Assembly (NCBI RefSeq): GCF_004331685.1
Contig: NZ_SJSM01000003.1
Coordinates: 1-64,000, forward strand
Reading direction: 5' to 3'
Length of the DNA stretch: 64,000 bases
From: Pedobacter hiemivivus
GTDB taxonomy: Bacteria > Bacteroidota > Bacteroidia > Sphingobacteriales > Sphingobacteriaceae
Shown one piece after another: positions 8,483 to 17,248 of this stretch. The first letter of the stretch is position 1; each line of letters starts with the position of its first letter. Position numbers and translations under genes: made by a program. Below the pieces are notes generated by a model. It had not been told where the DNA came from, made no database searches, and saw only the letters and a list, made by a program, of their open reading frames with translations.

Positions 8483-11296
8483 ATGAAACGACTTTTTCTT
8501 CTTGACGGTATGGCGCTGATTTACAGGGCACATTTTGCATTGAGTAAAAACCCCAGATTTACTTCAGCAGGAGTCAACACTTCGGCAGTAATGGGTTTTG
8601 CCAATACCTTAATGGAGATACTTAAAAAGGAAAACCCAACTCATATCGCCGTAGTTTTTGATACGGCGGCACCAACAGAAAGGCATACTGATTTTGAGGC
8701 TTATAAAGCACACCGCCAGTCGATGCCTGAGGATCTTTCGGCGGCCTTACCTTATGTTTTTAAGTTAATAGAAGGGTTTAAGATCCCTGTAATTACAAAG
8801 GATGGCTATGAGGCTGATGATATCATCGGTACTTTGGCTAAAGAGGCAGAGCAAAAAGGTTTTCAAGTATTTTGTATGACCCCAGATAAGGATTTTGCCC
8901 AACTGGTGTCAGAAAATATCTTCATTTATAAGCCCGCACGTATGGGCAATGATATGGAGATACTGGGTGTAAAGGAAGTGTTGGAGAAATGGGAAATTGA
9001 AAACGTAGAACAAGTTATCGATATTTTGGGTCTCTGGGGAGATGCGGTTGATAATATCCCTGGTATCCCTGGCATCGGAGAAAAGACTGCAAAATCATTA
9101 ATCAAACAATACGGTTCGGTAGAAAATATTATTGCCCATTCACACGAATTGAAGGGTAAGCAACGCGAAAATGTAGAAACCTATGCAGAGCAGGGCCTAT
9201 TGTCTAAAAAACTGGCGACAATTCTATTAAATGTTCCGGTTGAATTTGATGAAACAGCATTAGAGGTAGAGACGCCTAGCAGGGAATTGTTGGAACCTTT
9301 ATTTGCCGAATTAGAATTTAGAACCATAGGGAAAAGAGTATTTGGTGATGACTTTAATAGAGGAGGCACCGTAGTAGTTTCTCAGCAAACAGACCTTTTC
9401 GGTAATGCGGTAGGTGAACCGCTAAGGAGTGTTCAGGTGGTTGTTAGCCCGCCGCCACCACCTTCACTAGAAATGGTGCCCCTTAAAACCATAGCAGATA
9501 CCGAACATGATTATAAATTGGTAGATACAGCCGAGTTGCGCAAATCGTTAATTGAGCTTTTGCAGCAGCAGGAAAGGATCTCTTTTGATACGGAGACCAC
9601 TGGAACAGATGCTAATCTGTCTAATTTAGTGGGGATGTCTTTTAGCATTAAACCTGGCGAAGGTTATTATGTGCCTGTGCCTGCAGATAAAGAAGAAACG
9701 CAACGGATTGTAGATGAGTTTAAATCTGTGTTTGAAAACGAGAATATCGTTAAAATAGGGCAGAACATTAAGTATGATATGTTGATGCTGAAATGGCATG
9801 GCGTTTCCATTAAGGGAGAGTTATTTGACACCATGTTGGCACATTATCTAATAGATCCAGATACCAGACACAATATGGATGTGTTGTCGGAGAATTATTT
9901 AAACTATTCGCCAATCTCTATCACTACCTTAATTGGTGCCAAGGGCAAAGGACAGGGCAATATGCGTGATGTTCCGGTAGAGCAAGTGGTAGATTATGCT
10001 GTCGAGGATGCTGATGTAACCTTACAGTTGGCTAATGTTTTTATGCCAATGCTAAAAGAGCTAAACGCCGAAAAATTAGCAACAGAAGTAGAGAATCCGT
10101 TGGTTTACGTGCTCGCTGATATGGAAATAGAAGGCGTAAGGATTGATATGGATACGCTGATCAATTACTCTAAAGAGCTGGAATTGGATATTAGAAAGTT
10201 TGAACAGAATGTGTACGATAAATGTGGCATTAAGTTTAATCTGGCCTCACCAAAGCAATTGGGAGAGGTGCTTTTTGATAAACTACAGCTTGATCCTAAA
10301 GCTAAAAAGACAAAAACTGGTCAATACCAAACTGGAGAGGATGTATTGTTGGCACTAGCACATAAAAGCGACATCGTTCAGGATATTTTAGATTTCCGTC
10401 AGTTACAAAAGTTAAAATCAACTTATGTTGATGCTTTGCCATTGTTGGTAAATCCTAGAACTGGTCGTGTACACACTAGTTTCAATCAGGCCGTTGCCGC
10501 AACAGGAAGGCTAAGTTCAAATAATCCTAACCTGCAAAACATTCCAATCCGTACAGAACGCGGTAGGGAAGTGCGGAAGGCATTTATTGCCAGAGATGAA
10601 AATCATATCCTGCTTTCAGCGGATTATTCGCAAATAGAGCTTCGCATTATTGCAGAGATTAGTAAAGAAGAGAATATGTTGGAGGCCTTTAACAAAGGAA
10701 TAGACATTCACACGGCAACCGCAGCTAAAGTGTATGGCATTGCTATTGAAGAAGTAGATTCAACACAGCGTCGTAATGCTAAGGCAGTAAACTTTGGAAT
10801 CATATATGGGCAGTCTGCTTTTGGATTGTCACAGAACCTGGGGATCCCAAGAAAAGAGGCCGCGGCAATTATAGATCAATATTTTACTCAGTATCCTGGT
10901 ATCAAGAGATTTATGTCCGATACCATGAACTCTGCCCGTGAAAATGGATATGTAGAGACAATTCTAGGCAGAAGAAGGTATTTACGTGATATCAATTCGG
11001 CGAATCAGACGGTTCGTGGTTTTGCAGAACGAAATGCCATAAATGCGCCAATACAAGGCTCTGCTGCGGATATGATTAAGGTAGCGATGATAAATATCCA
11101 TAAAGATATTCAGGAGCAAGGCTTACAGTCTAAAATGACCATGCAGGTACATGATGAGTTGGTGTTCGATGTGTTGAAGACAGAAGTCGAAGCTATGAAG
11201 AATATCATTTCACATCGAATGAAAACTGCAATTAAAACTACCGTGCCAATTGAAGTTGAGATTGGTGAAGGAGTGAACTGGTTAGCGGCGCATTAA
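8483..11296 (+). CDS. polA: DNA polymerase I
   Basis: 937 residues with all three domains. The 5'-3' exonuclease is at about 1-290 (FDTAAPTERH, EADDIIGTLA, GIPGIGEKTAKSLIK). The proofreading exonuclease has intact Exo I (FDTETTGTD, about 367), Exo II (GQNIKYDMLMLKWHG) and Exo III (YAVEDAD) motifs. The polymerase domain has motif A (SADYSQIELR, about 712), motif B (RRNAKAVNFGIIYG) and motif C (MQVHDELVFD). Many Gram-positive Pol I enzymes have lost the 3'-5' exonuclease residues; here they are kept. It functions in Okazaki-fragment processing and repair. It is a single transcription unit ended by a strong hairpin at 11341-11379. Confidence 0.97.
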   Translation: MKRLFLLDGMALIYRAHFALSKNPRFTSAGVNTSAVMGFANTLMEILKKENPTHIAVVFDTAAPTERHTDFEAYKAHRQSMPEDLSAALPYVFKLIEGFKIPVITKDGYEADDIIGTLAKEAEQKGFQVFCMTPDKDFAQLVSENIFIYKPARMGNDMEILGVKEVLEKWEIENVEQVIDILGLWGDAVDNIPGIPGIGEKTAKSLIKQYGSVENIIAHSHELKGKQRENVETYAEQGLLSKKLATILLNVPVEFDETALEVETPSRELLEPLFAELEFRTIGKRVFGDDFNRGGTVVVSQQTDLFGNAVGEPLRSVQVVVSPPPPPSLEMVPLKTIADTEHDYKLVDTAELRKSLIELLQQQERISFDTETTGTDANLSNLVGMSFSIKPGEGYYVPVPADKEETQRIVDEFKSVFENENIVKIGQNIKYDMLMLKWHGVSIKGELFDTMLAHYLIDPDTRHNMDVLSENYLNYSPISITTLIGAKGKGQGNMRDVPVEQVVDYAVEDADVTLQLANVFMPMLKELNAEKLATEVENPLVYVLADMEIEGVRIDMDTLINYSKELELDIRKFEQNVYDKCGIKFNLASPKQLGEVLFDKLQLDPKAKKTKTGQYQTGEDVLLALAHKSDIVQDILDFRQLQKLKSTYVDALPLLVNPRTGRVHTSFNQAVAATGRLSSNNPNLQNIPIRTERGREVRKAFIARDENHILLSADYSQIELRIIAEISKEENMLEAFNKGIDIHTATAAKVYGIAIEEVDSTQRRNAKAVNFGIIYGQSAFGLSQNLGIPRKEAAAIIDQYFTQYPGIKRFMSDTMNSARENGYVETILGRRRYLRDINSANQTVRGFAERNAINAPIQGSAADMIKVAMINIHKDIQEQGLQSKMTMQVHDELVFDVLKTEVEAMKNIISHRMKTAIKTTVPIEVEIGEGVNWLAAH

Positions 11297-11302
11297 TACG
11301 GT

Positions 11303-11332
11303 CGTCATCCTGGAAATAAGTTCAGGATGACG
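11303..11332. repeat. Palindromic intergenic repeat (CGTCATCCTG family), short copy
   Basis: Inverted repeat with 10-bp perfect arms CGTCATCCTG / CAGGATGACG around a 10-nt loop, 6 bp after the polA stop. The same arm sequence occurs in the larger element at 23492-23571 and in a half copy at 23420-23429. Confidence 0.7.
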
Positions 11333-11340
11333 ATCGCATA

Positions 11341-11379
11341 AAAAATAGCCTGATCATAATTGATGATCAGGCTATTTTT
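11341..11379. terminator. Bidirectional terminator after polA
   Basis: Perfect 16-bp inverted repeat (AAAAATAGCCTGATCA and its complement) with a 7-nt loop. It ends in T5 on both strands and lies between convergent stop codons at 11296 and 11398. Confidence 0.88.
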
Positions 11380-11397
11380 GAATAGAATATTTTGCAA

Positions 11398-12075
11398 TTA
11401 AAGCTCAATCGTTTCACCGATTCCCGGTAAAAACAGTGACTTGTTTTCTCTTTTAAACTTGGCTATTGCGGCTTCAGTATCAATCTGAATTGGCGGAAAA
11501 GTGTTATAGTGCACACCAATTACTCTATCGCAGTCAATGTATTTCGTAGCCACTACGGCATCATCGGCATCCATCGTATAATGGCCCCCAATAGGAAGAA
11601 TGGCATAGTCTAAATGATACAAGTCTGCCAGGATTTTCATCTCTACCGTTAGTGCCGTATCCCCGGCATAATATATTGCTTTTCCATCCAGATCTAATAC
11701 AAAACCGGCGGGGTTACCACCATAACTGCCATCCGGATTACTACTTGAGTGTGTAGCCCAAACGGTACGTAGCATCCCGAAGTCAAATTTAGCTTTGCCA
11801 AAATTCACGTCGGTTACATTTTGTACACCTTGTTTTCTGATCCAGTCGGCCACCTCAACCAATGCGATTACCTGAGCTTTTGTTTGATTTGCAATTTCTA
11901 CTAGATCGGCAACATGATCTGCGTGTCCGTGGCTAACAAGGATATAGTCGGCCTCAATGCCTTTGATATCAATGTGCTTAGCTAGCGGGTTGTGAGTAAT
12001 AAAAGGATCAAAAAGAAACTTTTTGCCATCAGCTTCAAGCAGAAAGCAAGATTGTCCATAATAAGTATACTTCAT
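11398..12075 (-). CDS. Metallo-beta-lactamase-fold metal-dependent hydrolase (UPF0173)
   Basis: 225 residues, full length for the UPF0173 family. The metal-binding signature SHGHADHVAD (about 49-58) and further ligands in WATHSSS, YYAGDTAL and GVHYNTFPP are intact. The family is widespread and cytoplasmic, and its substrate is not established, so no pathway is assigned. It lies 30 bp downstream of the ybaB gene on the same strand and may share its transcript. It ends just before the bidirectional polA terminator. Confidence 0.88.
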   Translation of the reverse strand: MKYTYYGQSCFLLEADGKKFLFDPFITHNPLAKHIDIKGIEADYILVSHGHADHVADLVEIANQTKAQVIALVEVADWIRKQGVQNVTDVNFGKAKFDFGMLRTVWATHSSSNPDGSYGGNPAGFVLDLDGKAIYYAGDTALTVEMKILADLYHLDYAILPIGGHYTMDADDAVVATKYIDCDRVIGVHYNTFPPIQIDTEAAIAKFKRENKSLFLPGIGETIEL

Positions 12076-12105
12076 CTCTATTTTTCTATTTAATAAAACT
12101 GCGTA

Positions 12106-12411
12106 TTATTGTCCAAACATACCACCCATTCCGCCAAACATATCTTTTGTTGCAGCCTGCATTTCCGTGGCGCTCACCTGATCAGCTTGTGCCAGCGCTT
12201 TGTTTATGGCTGTAAGTAGCAGTTCTTCTAACTCTTCTTTATCGGCCTGTTTGTAAAAGTCATCGTTAATCTCTACACTTGTAATCGCTTTATTTGCAGT
12301 AGCGGTAATACGTATAGCACCCCCTTCAACTTCGCCAAAAACAGAAATTGTATCCAGGCGTTTTTTTATTTCATCGGCCTTTTGTTGTGCCGCCATCAAT
12401 TTATCGAACAT
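12106..12411 (-). CDS. YbaB/EbfC-family nucleoid-associated protein
   Basis: 101 residues, the family's usual size. A helical N-terminus (MFDKLMAAQQKADEIKKRLD), a central beta-hairpin (GAIRITATANKAITSVEIND) and a C-terminal helix give the tweezer-like dimer known for YbaB/EbfC. The C-terminal tail is rich in Gly and Met (KDMFGGMGGMFGQ). Family members bind DNA and often lie beside dnaX-recR, but here the neighbour is an MBL hydrolase, so the genomic context gives no further clue. Start at the ATG at 12411. Confidence 0.88.
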   Translation of the reverse strand: MFDKLMAAQQKADEIKKRLDTISVFGEVEGGAIRITATANKAITSVEINDDFYKQADKEELEELLLTAINKALAQADQVSATEMQAATKDMFGGMGGMFGQ

Positions 12412-12691
12412 AATCAGGTTGTTTTTTTATAACAACGAAATTAAAGGAAATTGGTTTAAACTATACCGATTAAAATGAAAAAAGAAGCTTTATTTCATCA
12501 GTTTGCTGTTAAAATCGACAAATAGTTTAAAAAGATCCATTGTATTTAGTGAATGGGATCGTGACTGGAAGAACGTAAATATCGTGCTGCTTAGAGTAAG
12601 TATATGCAAACAGATTAAATATGAGCCGGTGTGCATCGGGTAAATCAAACAGATTGGGGATTCTGGTGTTATAAAAGTATCAATTAAAATT

Positions 12692-13894
12692 ATGGATGTA
12701 CGTTCGAATGAACCTTTTTGGCTGGTAAAAAATGGAATAAAATATTCATATCCTTCTTTGCGGGAAGATATAGATACAGAGGTGTTAATTGTTGGCGGAG
12801 GTATAACAGGAGCGTTAATGGCTCATGCTGCTGTAAAAAAGGGATATAAAACAGTTTTAATTGATAAAAGAGAGATTGCCAATGGCAGTACTTCGGCAAC
12901 CACATCAATGCTCCAATATGAAATAGATATTCCTTTATATCAATTAAAGGAGTTGATAGGCGAGCAGGGCGCTATTGCCAGTTATTTGTCTTGTCGGGAT
13001 GCGATAGATAGCCTACATAATGTGGTAAATGAGATCAAATCAGCATGTGGGTTTGAAAAAAAGGAATCCGTTTATTTTGCGGGCAATAGTAAAGATGTAA
13101 AATGGTTGAAACCCGAGTTTGAGGCTCGTTTAGCTGCTGGTTTTGAGGTGAAGTGGTTGGATAAGGAACAATTATTTACAGCATACGGATTGGTGGCCGA
13201 AGGAGGGATTTTGTCGGAAGATGGCGGAAGTGTAGATGCTTTTTGCCTGACCCATGATCTACTGCATTATAACTCAGAAAAGGGTTTAAGGGTATTTGAT
13301 AAAACGGAGCTGAAAAAGGTAAAATATGAGAAGGATGGTGTTAAAGTAGTAGTGCATACCGGCGCAGAAATTCGCGCCAAAAAAATCATCTATTGTACTG
13401 GATATGAAACTCAGGGGATGCTGCCAGATAAAATTGTGGCTTTAAAAAGCACTTATGCAATAATTAGTGAAAAAGAGAATAAGCATACTCCCTGGTGTAA
13501 TAAAACCTTGTTCTGGAATACGGATAAGCCTTACTTGTACATGCGTACCACTGCAGATGGTCGGTTACTTGTGGGTGGTGAAGATGTTGACTTTAAAAAT
13601 GCGCTAAGACGGGATTTATTGCTTTGTAAAAAGAAAGATCGGTTGGTCAAAACCCTGAAAAAATATCTTCCAGAGGTGACATTTATTGAAGATTTTTGCT
13701 GGTGCGGTACTTTCGGTGAAACAAAAGATGGCTTGCCCTATATTGGTCAGCATCCGAAATTTCCGGATAGTTATTTTCTTTTGGGCTTTGGCGGGAATGG
13801 CATTACTTTTTCGGTAACAGGAGCAGAGATGATTATCGGTATGATGGACGGAATGCCTAATCTTTTATCACATTATTTCAGATTCGGACGTTAA
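12692..13894 (+). CDS. FAD-dependent oxidoreductase (DAO family)
   Basis: 400 residues with the dinucleotide-binding motif VGGGITGALMAHAA (34-47) and an ADP-ribose acidic end (LIDKREIANGSTSATTSM). The C-terminal FAD contact GFGGNGITFSVTGAEM is typical of D-amino-acid-oxidase/glycine-oxidase-like enzymes. The C-terminal Rieske domain found in some relatives is absent. The substrate cannot be told from the sequence. It is a single gene, with about 280 bp separating it from the divergent ybaB and 390 bp before the arginine operon. It is likely cytoplasmic, with no signal peptide. Confidence 0.82.
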   Translation: MDVRSNEPFWLVKNGIKYSYPSLREDIDTEVLIVGGGITGALMAHAAVKKGYKTVLIDKREIANGSTSATTSMLQYEIDIPLYQLKELIGEQGAIASYLSCRDAIDSLHNVVNEIKSACGFEKKESVYFAGNSKDVKWLKPEFEARLAAGFEVKWLDKEQLFTAYGLVAEGGILSEDGGSVDAFCLTHDLLHYNSEKGLRVFDKTELKKVKYEKDGVKVVVHTGAEIRAKKIIYCTGYETQGMLPDKIVALKSTYAIISEKENKHTPWCNKTLFWNTDKPYLYMRTTADGRLLVGGEDVDFKNALRRDLLLCKKKDRLVKTLKKYLPEVTFIEDFCWCGTFGETKDGLPYIGQHPKFPDSYFLLGFGGNGITFSVTGAEMIIGMMDGMPNLLSHYFRFGR

Positions 13895-13993
13895 GTTAAA
13901 TACACGTTTTTATTATTAAATGGTGAAATACCTTTTTTGAAGGGCTTTAATGCCTTGGAAATCACTGAAAAATGTAAAAAAATTAAAAACGTA

Positions 13994-14024
13994 TTGCACA
14001 ATTCGATATTTATTTAAACCTTTG
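13994..14024 (+). promoter_or_regulatory. Candidate promoter of the arginine operon
   Basis: TTG at 13994-13996 and AACCTTTG at 14017-14024 (TAnnTTTG with one mismatch) are 20 bp apart, the spacing expected for Bacteroidota promoters. A start here gives an RNA leader of roughly 255 nt before the first enzyme gene. Confidence 0.4.
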
Positions 14025-14061
14025 CGCCTCAACTCATTCAAATAATTATTATACGCAGAAA

Positions 14062-14196
14062 ATGATCAAACACGCAACGCATAAACTTTCTATTGTTGAA
14101 GCAAAGAATATTGCTTCAAGAAGTCTGTTTATTGAACGTTTACAACCCGTGTTTTTTGTGACTACGAACCGGCAAACCTATACGCCGCGGATCTGA
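14062..14196 (+). CDS. Candidate 44-residue leader ORF of the arginine operon
   Basis: An ATG-initiated frame of 44 codons ending in TGA lies in the 390-bp gap before the operon. It encodes a basic peptide with four Arg residues, including two CGG codons and the end TYTPRI. I do not recognise the peptide. A 9-bp perfect stem-loop (14096-14119) lies within it and a second small hairpin (14226-14239) follows the stop. A translated leader could sense arginine supply, but no U-tract terminator follows either hairpin on this strand, so classical attenuation is not shown. It may also be a chance ORF in a long 5' UTR. Confidence 0.35.
   Translation: MIKHATHKLSIVEAKNIASRSLFIERLQPVFFVTTNRQTYTPRI
14096..14119 (+). 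promoter_or_regulatory. Stem-loop in the arginine operon leader
   Basis: Perfect 9-bp stem TTGAAGCAA / TTGCTTCAA with the 6-nt loop AGAATA, located inside the leader ORF. It could be a regulatory RNA element of the arginine operon; function is inferred only from position. Confidence 0.4.
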
Positions 14197-14286
14197 GTAA
14201 ATCCCTTATATCAGGTCATTTACGAAGAGGATTGCCTCTCAAAAAACAATTAATCAAAATATTTATATTTTTTCGTTATCATATTA

Positions 14287-14991
14287 ATGAATATAAACGA
14301 TTTTATAGTGCAGGTTGCACTTCCTGAACATCGTGTCTTCGCAGAAGAAATCTGTGAAGAGATGGCTGAATCGGCTAAAGCACGAGGTACAGGTATTGCT
14401 AAGCGCTCTCCGGAGTACGTAGCAGGGAAAATGGTTGACGGTAAATCCGTTATTGCATTTCATAAAGATGGCTCATGGGCAGGATTCTGCTACATAGAAA
14501 CATGGACTCACGGGCAGTTTGTGGCCAATTCTGGACTTATTGTTAGTCCTAAATACCGTAAGGCGGGTTTAGCGCACGCCATTAAGGAAAAAATATTCGA
14601 ACTTTCTCGACAGAAGTATCCAAAGGCCAAGATATTTGGTTTAACCACGGGCCTTGCCGTAATGAAGATCAATTCTGATCTTGGCTACGAACCCGTTACT
14701 TATTCTGAACTTACTCAGGACGAGGAATTTTGGAAAGGTTGCCAAAGTTGTGTTAACTTCGAAATATTAAAAATGAAGGAGCGCAAAAACTGTATGTGTA
14801 CTGCGATGTTGTACGATCCAGTAGAGCAGAAGCATGAAGTAGCAAAGAAGTTTGCTGAAGAGCTGCATAAAAAGCCAAAGTTGTACGAACGTTTTATGCG
14901 TATTAAGCAAAGGTTAGTGCTTAAGACAAAGTCTCCAAATAAGAAGGGCCCGAAATCCCTGTTTCTAATGTTTAGTGTTTTATTTAAATAG
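14287..14991 (+). CDS. GNAT-family N-acyltransferase, probable first enzyme of arginine synthesis
   Basis: 234 residues. A GNAT fold is supported by GFCYIETW (beta strand), the acyl-CoA-binding loop YRKAGLAHAIK (90-100) and GLTTGLAVMKINSDLGYEPV. The position at the head of an arginine operon without argA or argJ suggests it acylates glutamate (acetyl- or succinyl-CoA as donor). A CxxC plus CxC cluster (Cys152, 155, 169, 171) is unusual for a GNAT and could bind metal. A basic tail (about 195-225) follows. The argG start is 13 bp downstream of its stop. The function is inferred from context; the donor may be succinyl-CoA given the downstream carbamoyltransferase. Confidence 0.75.
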   Translation: MNINDFIVQVALPEHRVFAEEICEEMAESAKARGTGIAKRSPEYVAGKMVDGKSVIAFHKDGSWAGFCYIETWTHGQFVANSGLIVSPKYRKAGLAHAIKEKIFELSRQKYPKAKIFGLTTGLAVMKINSDLGYEPVTYSELTQDEEFWKGCQSCVNFEILKMKERKNCMCTAMLYDPVEQKHEVAKKFAEELHKKPKLYERFMRIKQRLVLKTKSPNKKGPKSLFLMFSVLFK

Positions 14992-15004
14992 CTGTTATAT
15001 TAAG

Positions 15005-16195
15005 ATGAAGAAGAAAGTTGTTTTAGCTTTTAGCGGAGGTTTAGATACCTCATTTTGTTGCATTTACCTTGCTCAGGACCGTGGACTTGAGGTTCATTCT
15101 GTAATTGTAAATACAGGTGGGTTTTCTGATGAGGAATTACAGGAAATTGAAAAGCGCGCTTACGCTCTTGGTGTAGTTTCTCATGCTGTGGTTGATGAAA
15201 CTACAAATTATTATAACGGCTGTATTAAATACCTGGTTTATGGTAATGTATTGAAAAATGCTACCTATCCTCTTTCCGTTAGTGCAGAGCGTGTAAGTCA
15301 GGCAACAGCAATTGCCAATTACGTAAAAAAGATTGGGGCTGATTATGTGGCTCACGGTAGTACAGGCGCAGGTAACGATCAGGTACGTTTTGATATGATT
15401 TTTAATATCATCATTCCTAACGTAGAGATCATTACACCAATTAGAGATTTAAAATTATCCCGCGAAGCGGAAATAGAATACCTGAATGCGCATGGTGTTG
15501 AATATAGCGCTGAAAAAGCGAGATACTCGATTAATAAAGGACTATGGGGAACTTCTGTTGGAGGAAAAGAAACTTTAACTTCTAATGAGACTTTACCTGA
15601 AGAGGCATGGCCTACACAGGTTTCGGAAACAACTCCACGTAAACTCAATTTAACTTTTGAAAAAGGAGAGTTAGTGGCGATTGATGGCGAGACTTTAGCT
15701 CCAGTTCAAGCTATTCAAAAATTACAAGCTATTGCACAGCCTTATGGTATTGGCAGAGATATTCACGTTGGAGATACCATTATCGGTATAAAAGGACGTG
15801 TGGGTTTTGAAGCTGCGGCTCCAATTGTGATCATCAAAGCACACCATACGCTTGAAAAACATACTTTAACTAAATGGCAGCTTTCGTGGAAAGAACAATT
15901 GTCTACTTTTTATGGCAACTGGCTACACGAAGGTCAATTTCATGATCCAATTATGCGCAATATCGAAGCCTTCTTAACTGATACTCAGAAAGTGGTTAGC
16001 GGAACGGTATTTGTAGAGTTGTTGCCTTATCGCTTCAATATTATAGGCATCGAGTCTGAACATGACTTGATGAGCAATAAGTTTGGTAGCTATGGCGAAA
16101 TGAACAACGCATGGAGTGGCGAGGATGTAAAAGGGTTTTCTAAGATTTTTGGCAACCAGGTAATGATCTGGCATAAAGTAAACGGACATGATTAA
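15005..16195 (+). CDS. argG: Argininosuccinate synthase
   Basis: 396 residues from the ATG at 15005. The frame opens slightly earlier at 14975, but that would overlap the upstream gene and add non-family residues. The PP-loop ATP-binding motif AFSGGLDTSF is at 8-17. The segments YVAHGSTGAGNDQVRFD and SINKGLWGTSVGGKE bind aspartate and citrulline in the family. It condenses citrulline and aspartate with ATP in the penultimate step of arginine synthesis. Its last 8 bp overlap argC, indicating translational coupling. Confidence 0.95.
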   Translation: MKKKVVLAFSGGLDTSFCCIYLAQDRGLEVHSVIVNTGGFSDEELQEIEKRAYALGVVSHAVVDETTNYYNGCIKYLVYGNVLKNATYPLSVSAERVSQATAIANYVKKIGADYVAHGSTGAGNDQVRFDMIFNIIIPNVEIITPIRDLKLSREAEIEYLNAHGVEYSAEKARYSINKGLWGTSVGGKETLTSNETLPEEAWPTQVSETTPRKLNLTFEKGELVAIDGETLAPVQAIQKLQAIAQPYGIGRDIHVGDTIIGIKGRVGFEAAAPIVIIKAHHTLEKHTLTKWQLSWKEQLSTFYGNWLHEGQFHDPIMRNIEAFLTDTQKVVSGTVFVELLPYRFNIIGIESEHDLMSNKFGSYGEMNNAWSGEDVKGFSKIFGNQVMIWHKVNGHD

Positions 16196-17156
16196 AGCAG
16201 GTGTAGTTGGCGGTGCAGGATATACAGGAGGTGAATTAGTTCGCATTCTGATCAATCACCCTTCTGTAGAAATTAAATTTGTACACAGTAAGAGCAATGC
16301 CGGAAACTTGGTTTCTGATGTTCATACCGACTTGCTTGGCGATACAGATTTGCGTTTTTCTCCTTCACTTACATCTGATATCGATGTGTTGTTTCTATGT
16401 CTTGGACACGGGGATTCAAAGCTGTTTTTGGAAAACAACGACATTAATAAAGCGATTAAGATCATCGATTTAAGTCAGGATTTCAGACTAAAGGTTAATG
16501 CAGGTACCCGTTGGGCTTATGGTTTGCCAGAGTTGAACAGAGAGGCCATAAAAACAAGTAGTTTTATTGCTAATCCGGGTTGTTTTGCAACCTGCATTCA
16601 GTTGGGTCTACTTCCGCTGGCGGCAAAAGGATTGTTGACAAACGAAATACACATCAATGCAACAACTGGATCAACAGGTGCGGGACAGGGCTTGGCGGCA
16701 ACATCACACTTTAGCTGGCGCAACAACAACCTATCGGTTTATAAAGCTTTCGAACACCAGCATTTAAATGAGATTGGTGAGAGCCTTAAACAGCTCAATA
16801 GAAAGTTTGAGCAGGTGCTGAACTTTATCCCACAACGTGGCGATTTTGCAAGGGGTATCTTAGCGGCGATGTATTTGGAAAGCGATTTAACAACCGAAGA
16901 AGCACAGCGCATTTATCGTGATTATTATGCAAAACATCCGTTTACGCATGTGAGCAAAAAGAATATCGATTTAAAACAGGTGGTAAATACCAATAAAGCA
17001 ATTGTACATGTAGAAAAGCATGGTACCAAGCTGTTTATTGTAAGTATTATAGATAACCTATTAAAGGGGGCAAGCGGACAAGCGGTGCAGAATATGAATT
17101 TAATTTTTGGATTGGAAGAGACCGAAGGACTCCGGCTAAAGGCAGTAGCATTTTAG
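16188..17156 (+). CDS. argC: N-acyl-gamma-glutamyl-phosphate reductase
   Basis: 322 residues. NADP-binding motif GGAGYTGGELVRI (8-20) and the catalytic-cysteine motif NPGCFATC (129-136, Cys132), followed by GSTGAGQGLAAT. It reduces N-acylglutamyl phosphate to the semialdehyde. It overlaps argG by 8 bp. The gene is the short-form ArgC typical of Bacteroidota. Given the carbamoyltransferase in the same operon, the acyl group may be succinyl instead of acetyl, but this enzyme's sequence alone does not decide it. Confidence 0.95.
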   Translation: MIKAGVVGGAGYTGGELVRILINHPSVEIKFVHSKSNAGNLVSDVHTDLLGDTDLRFSPSLTSDIDVLFLCLGHGDSKLFLENNDINKAIKIIDLSQDFRLKVNAGTRWAYGLPELNREAIKTSSFIANPGCFATCIQLGLLPLAAKGLLTNEIHINATTGSTGAGQGLAATSHFSWRNNNLSVYKAFEHQHLNEIGESLKQLNRKFEQVLNFIPQRGDFARGILAAMYLESDLTTEEAQRIYRDYYAKHPFTHVSKKNIDLKQVVNTNKAIVHVEKHGTKLFIVSIIDNLLKGASGQAVQNMNLIFGLEETEGLRLKAVAF

Positions 17157-17248
17157 CTAGAACGTTCTCAACGCTCTTTTATGTACCGTCTTTGTTCTGA
17201 TTTTCAGTATAATGGACGGAATCCTTAATCTTTAAAAATTAAATAAAA

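Noticed and set aside
14035..14060. ARG-box (ArgR operator) near the operon promoter.
   Set aside because: The AT-rich stretch only loosely resembles the consensus and no clean palindrome was found.
14226..14272. Attenuator terminator before the arginine operon.
   Set aside because: The hairpin AGAGG-ATTG-CCTCT is followed by A residues and the T-run near 14267 has only an AT-rich weak stem before it. It is kept only as a leader hairpin.
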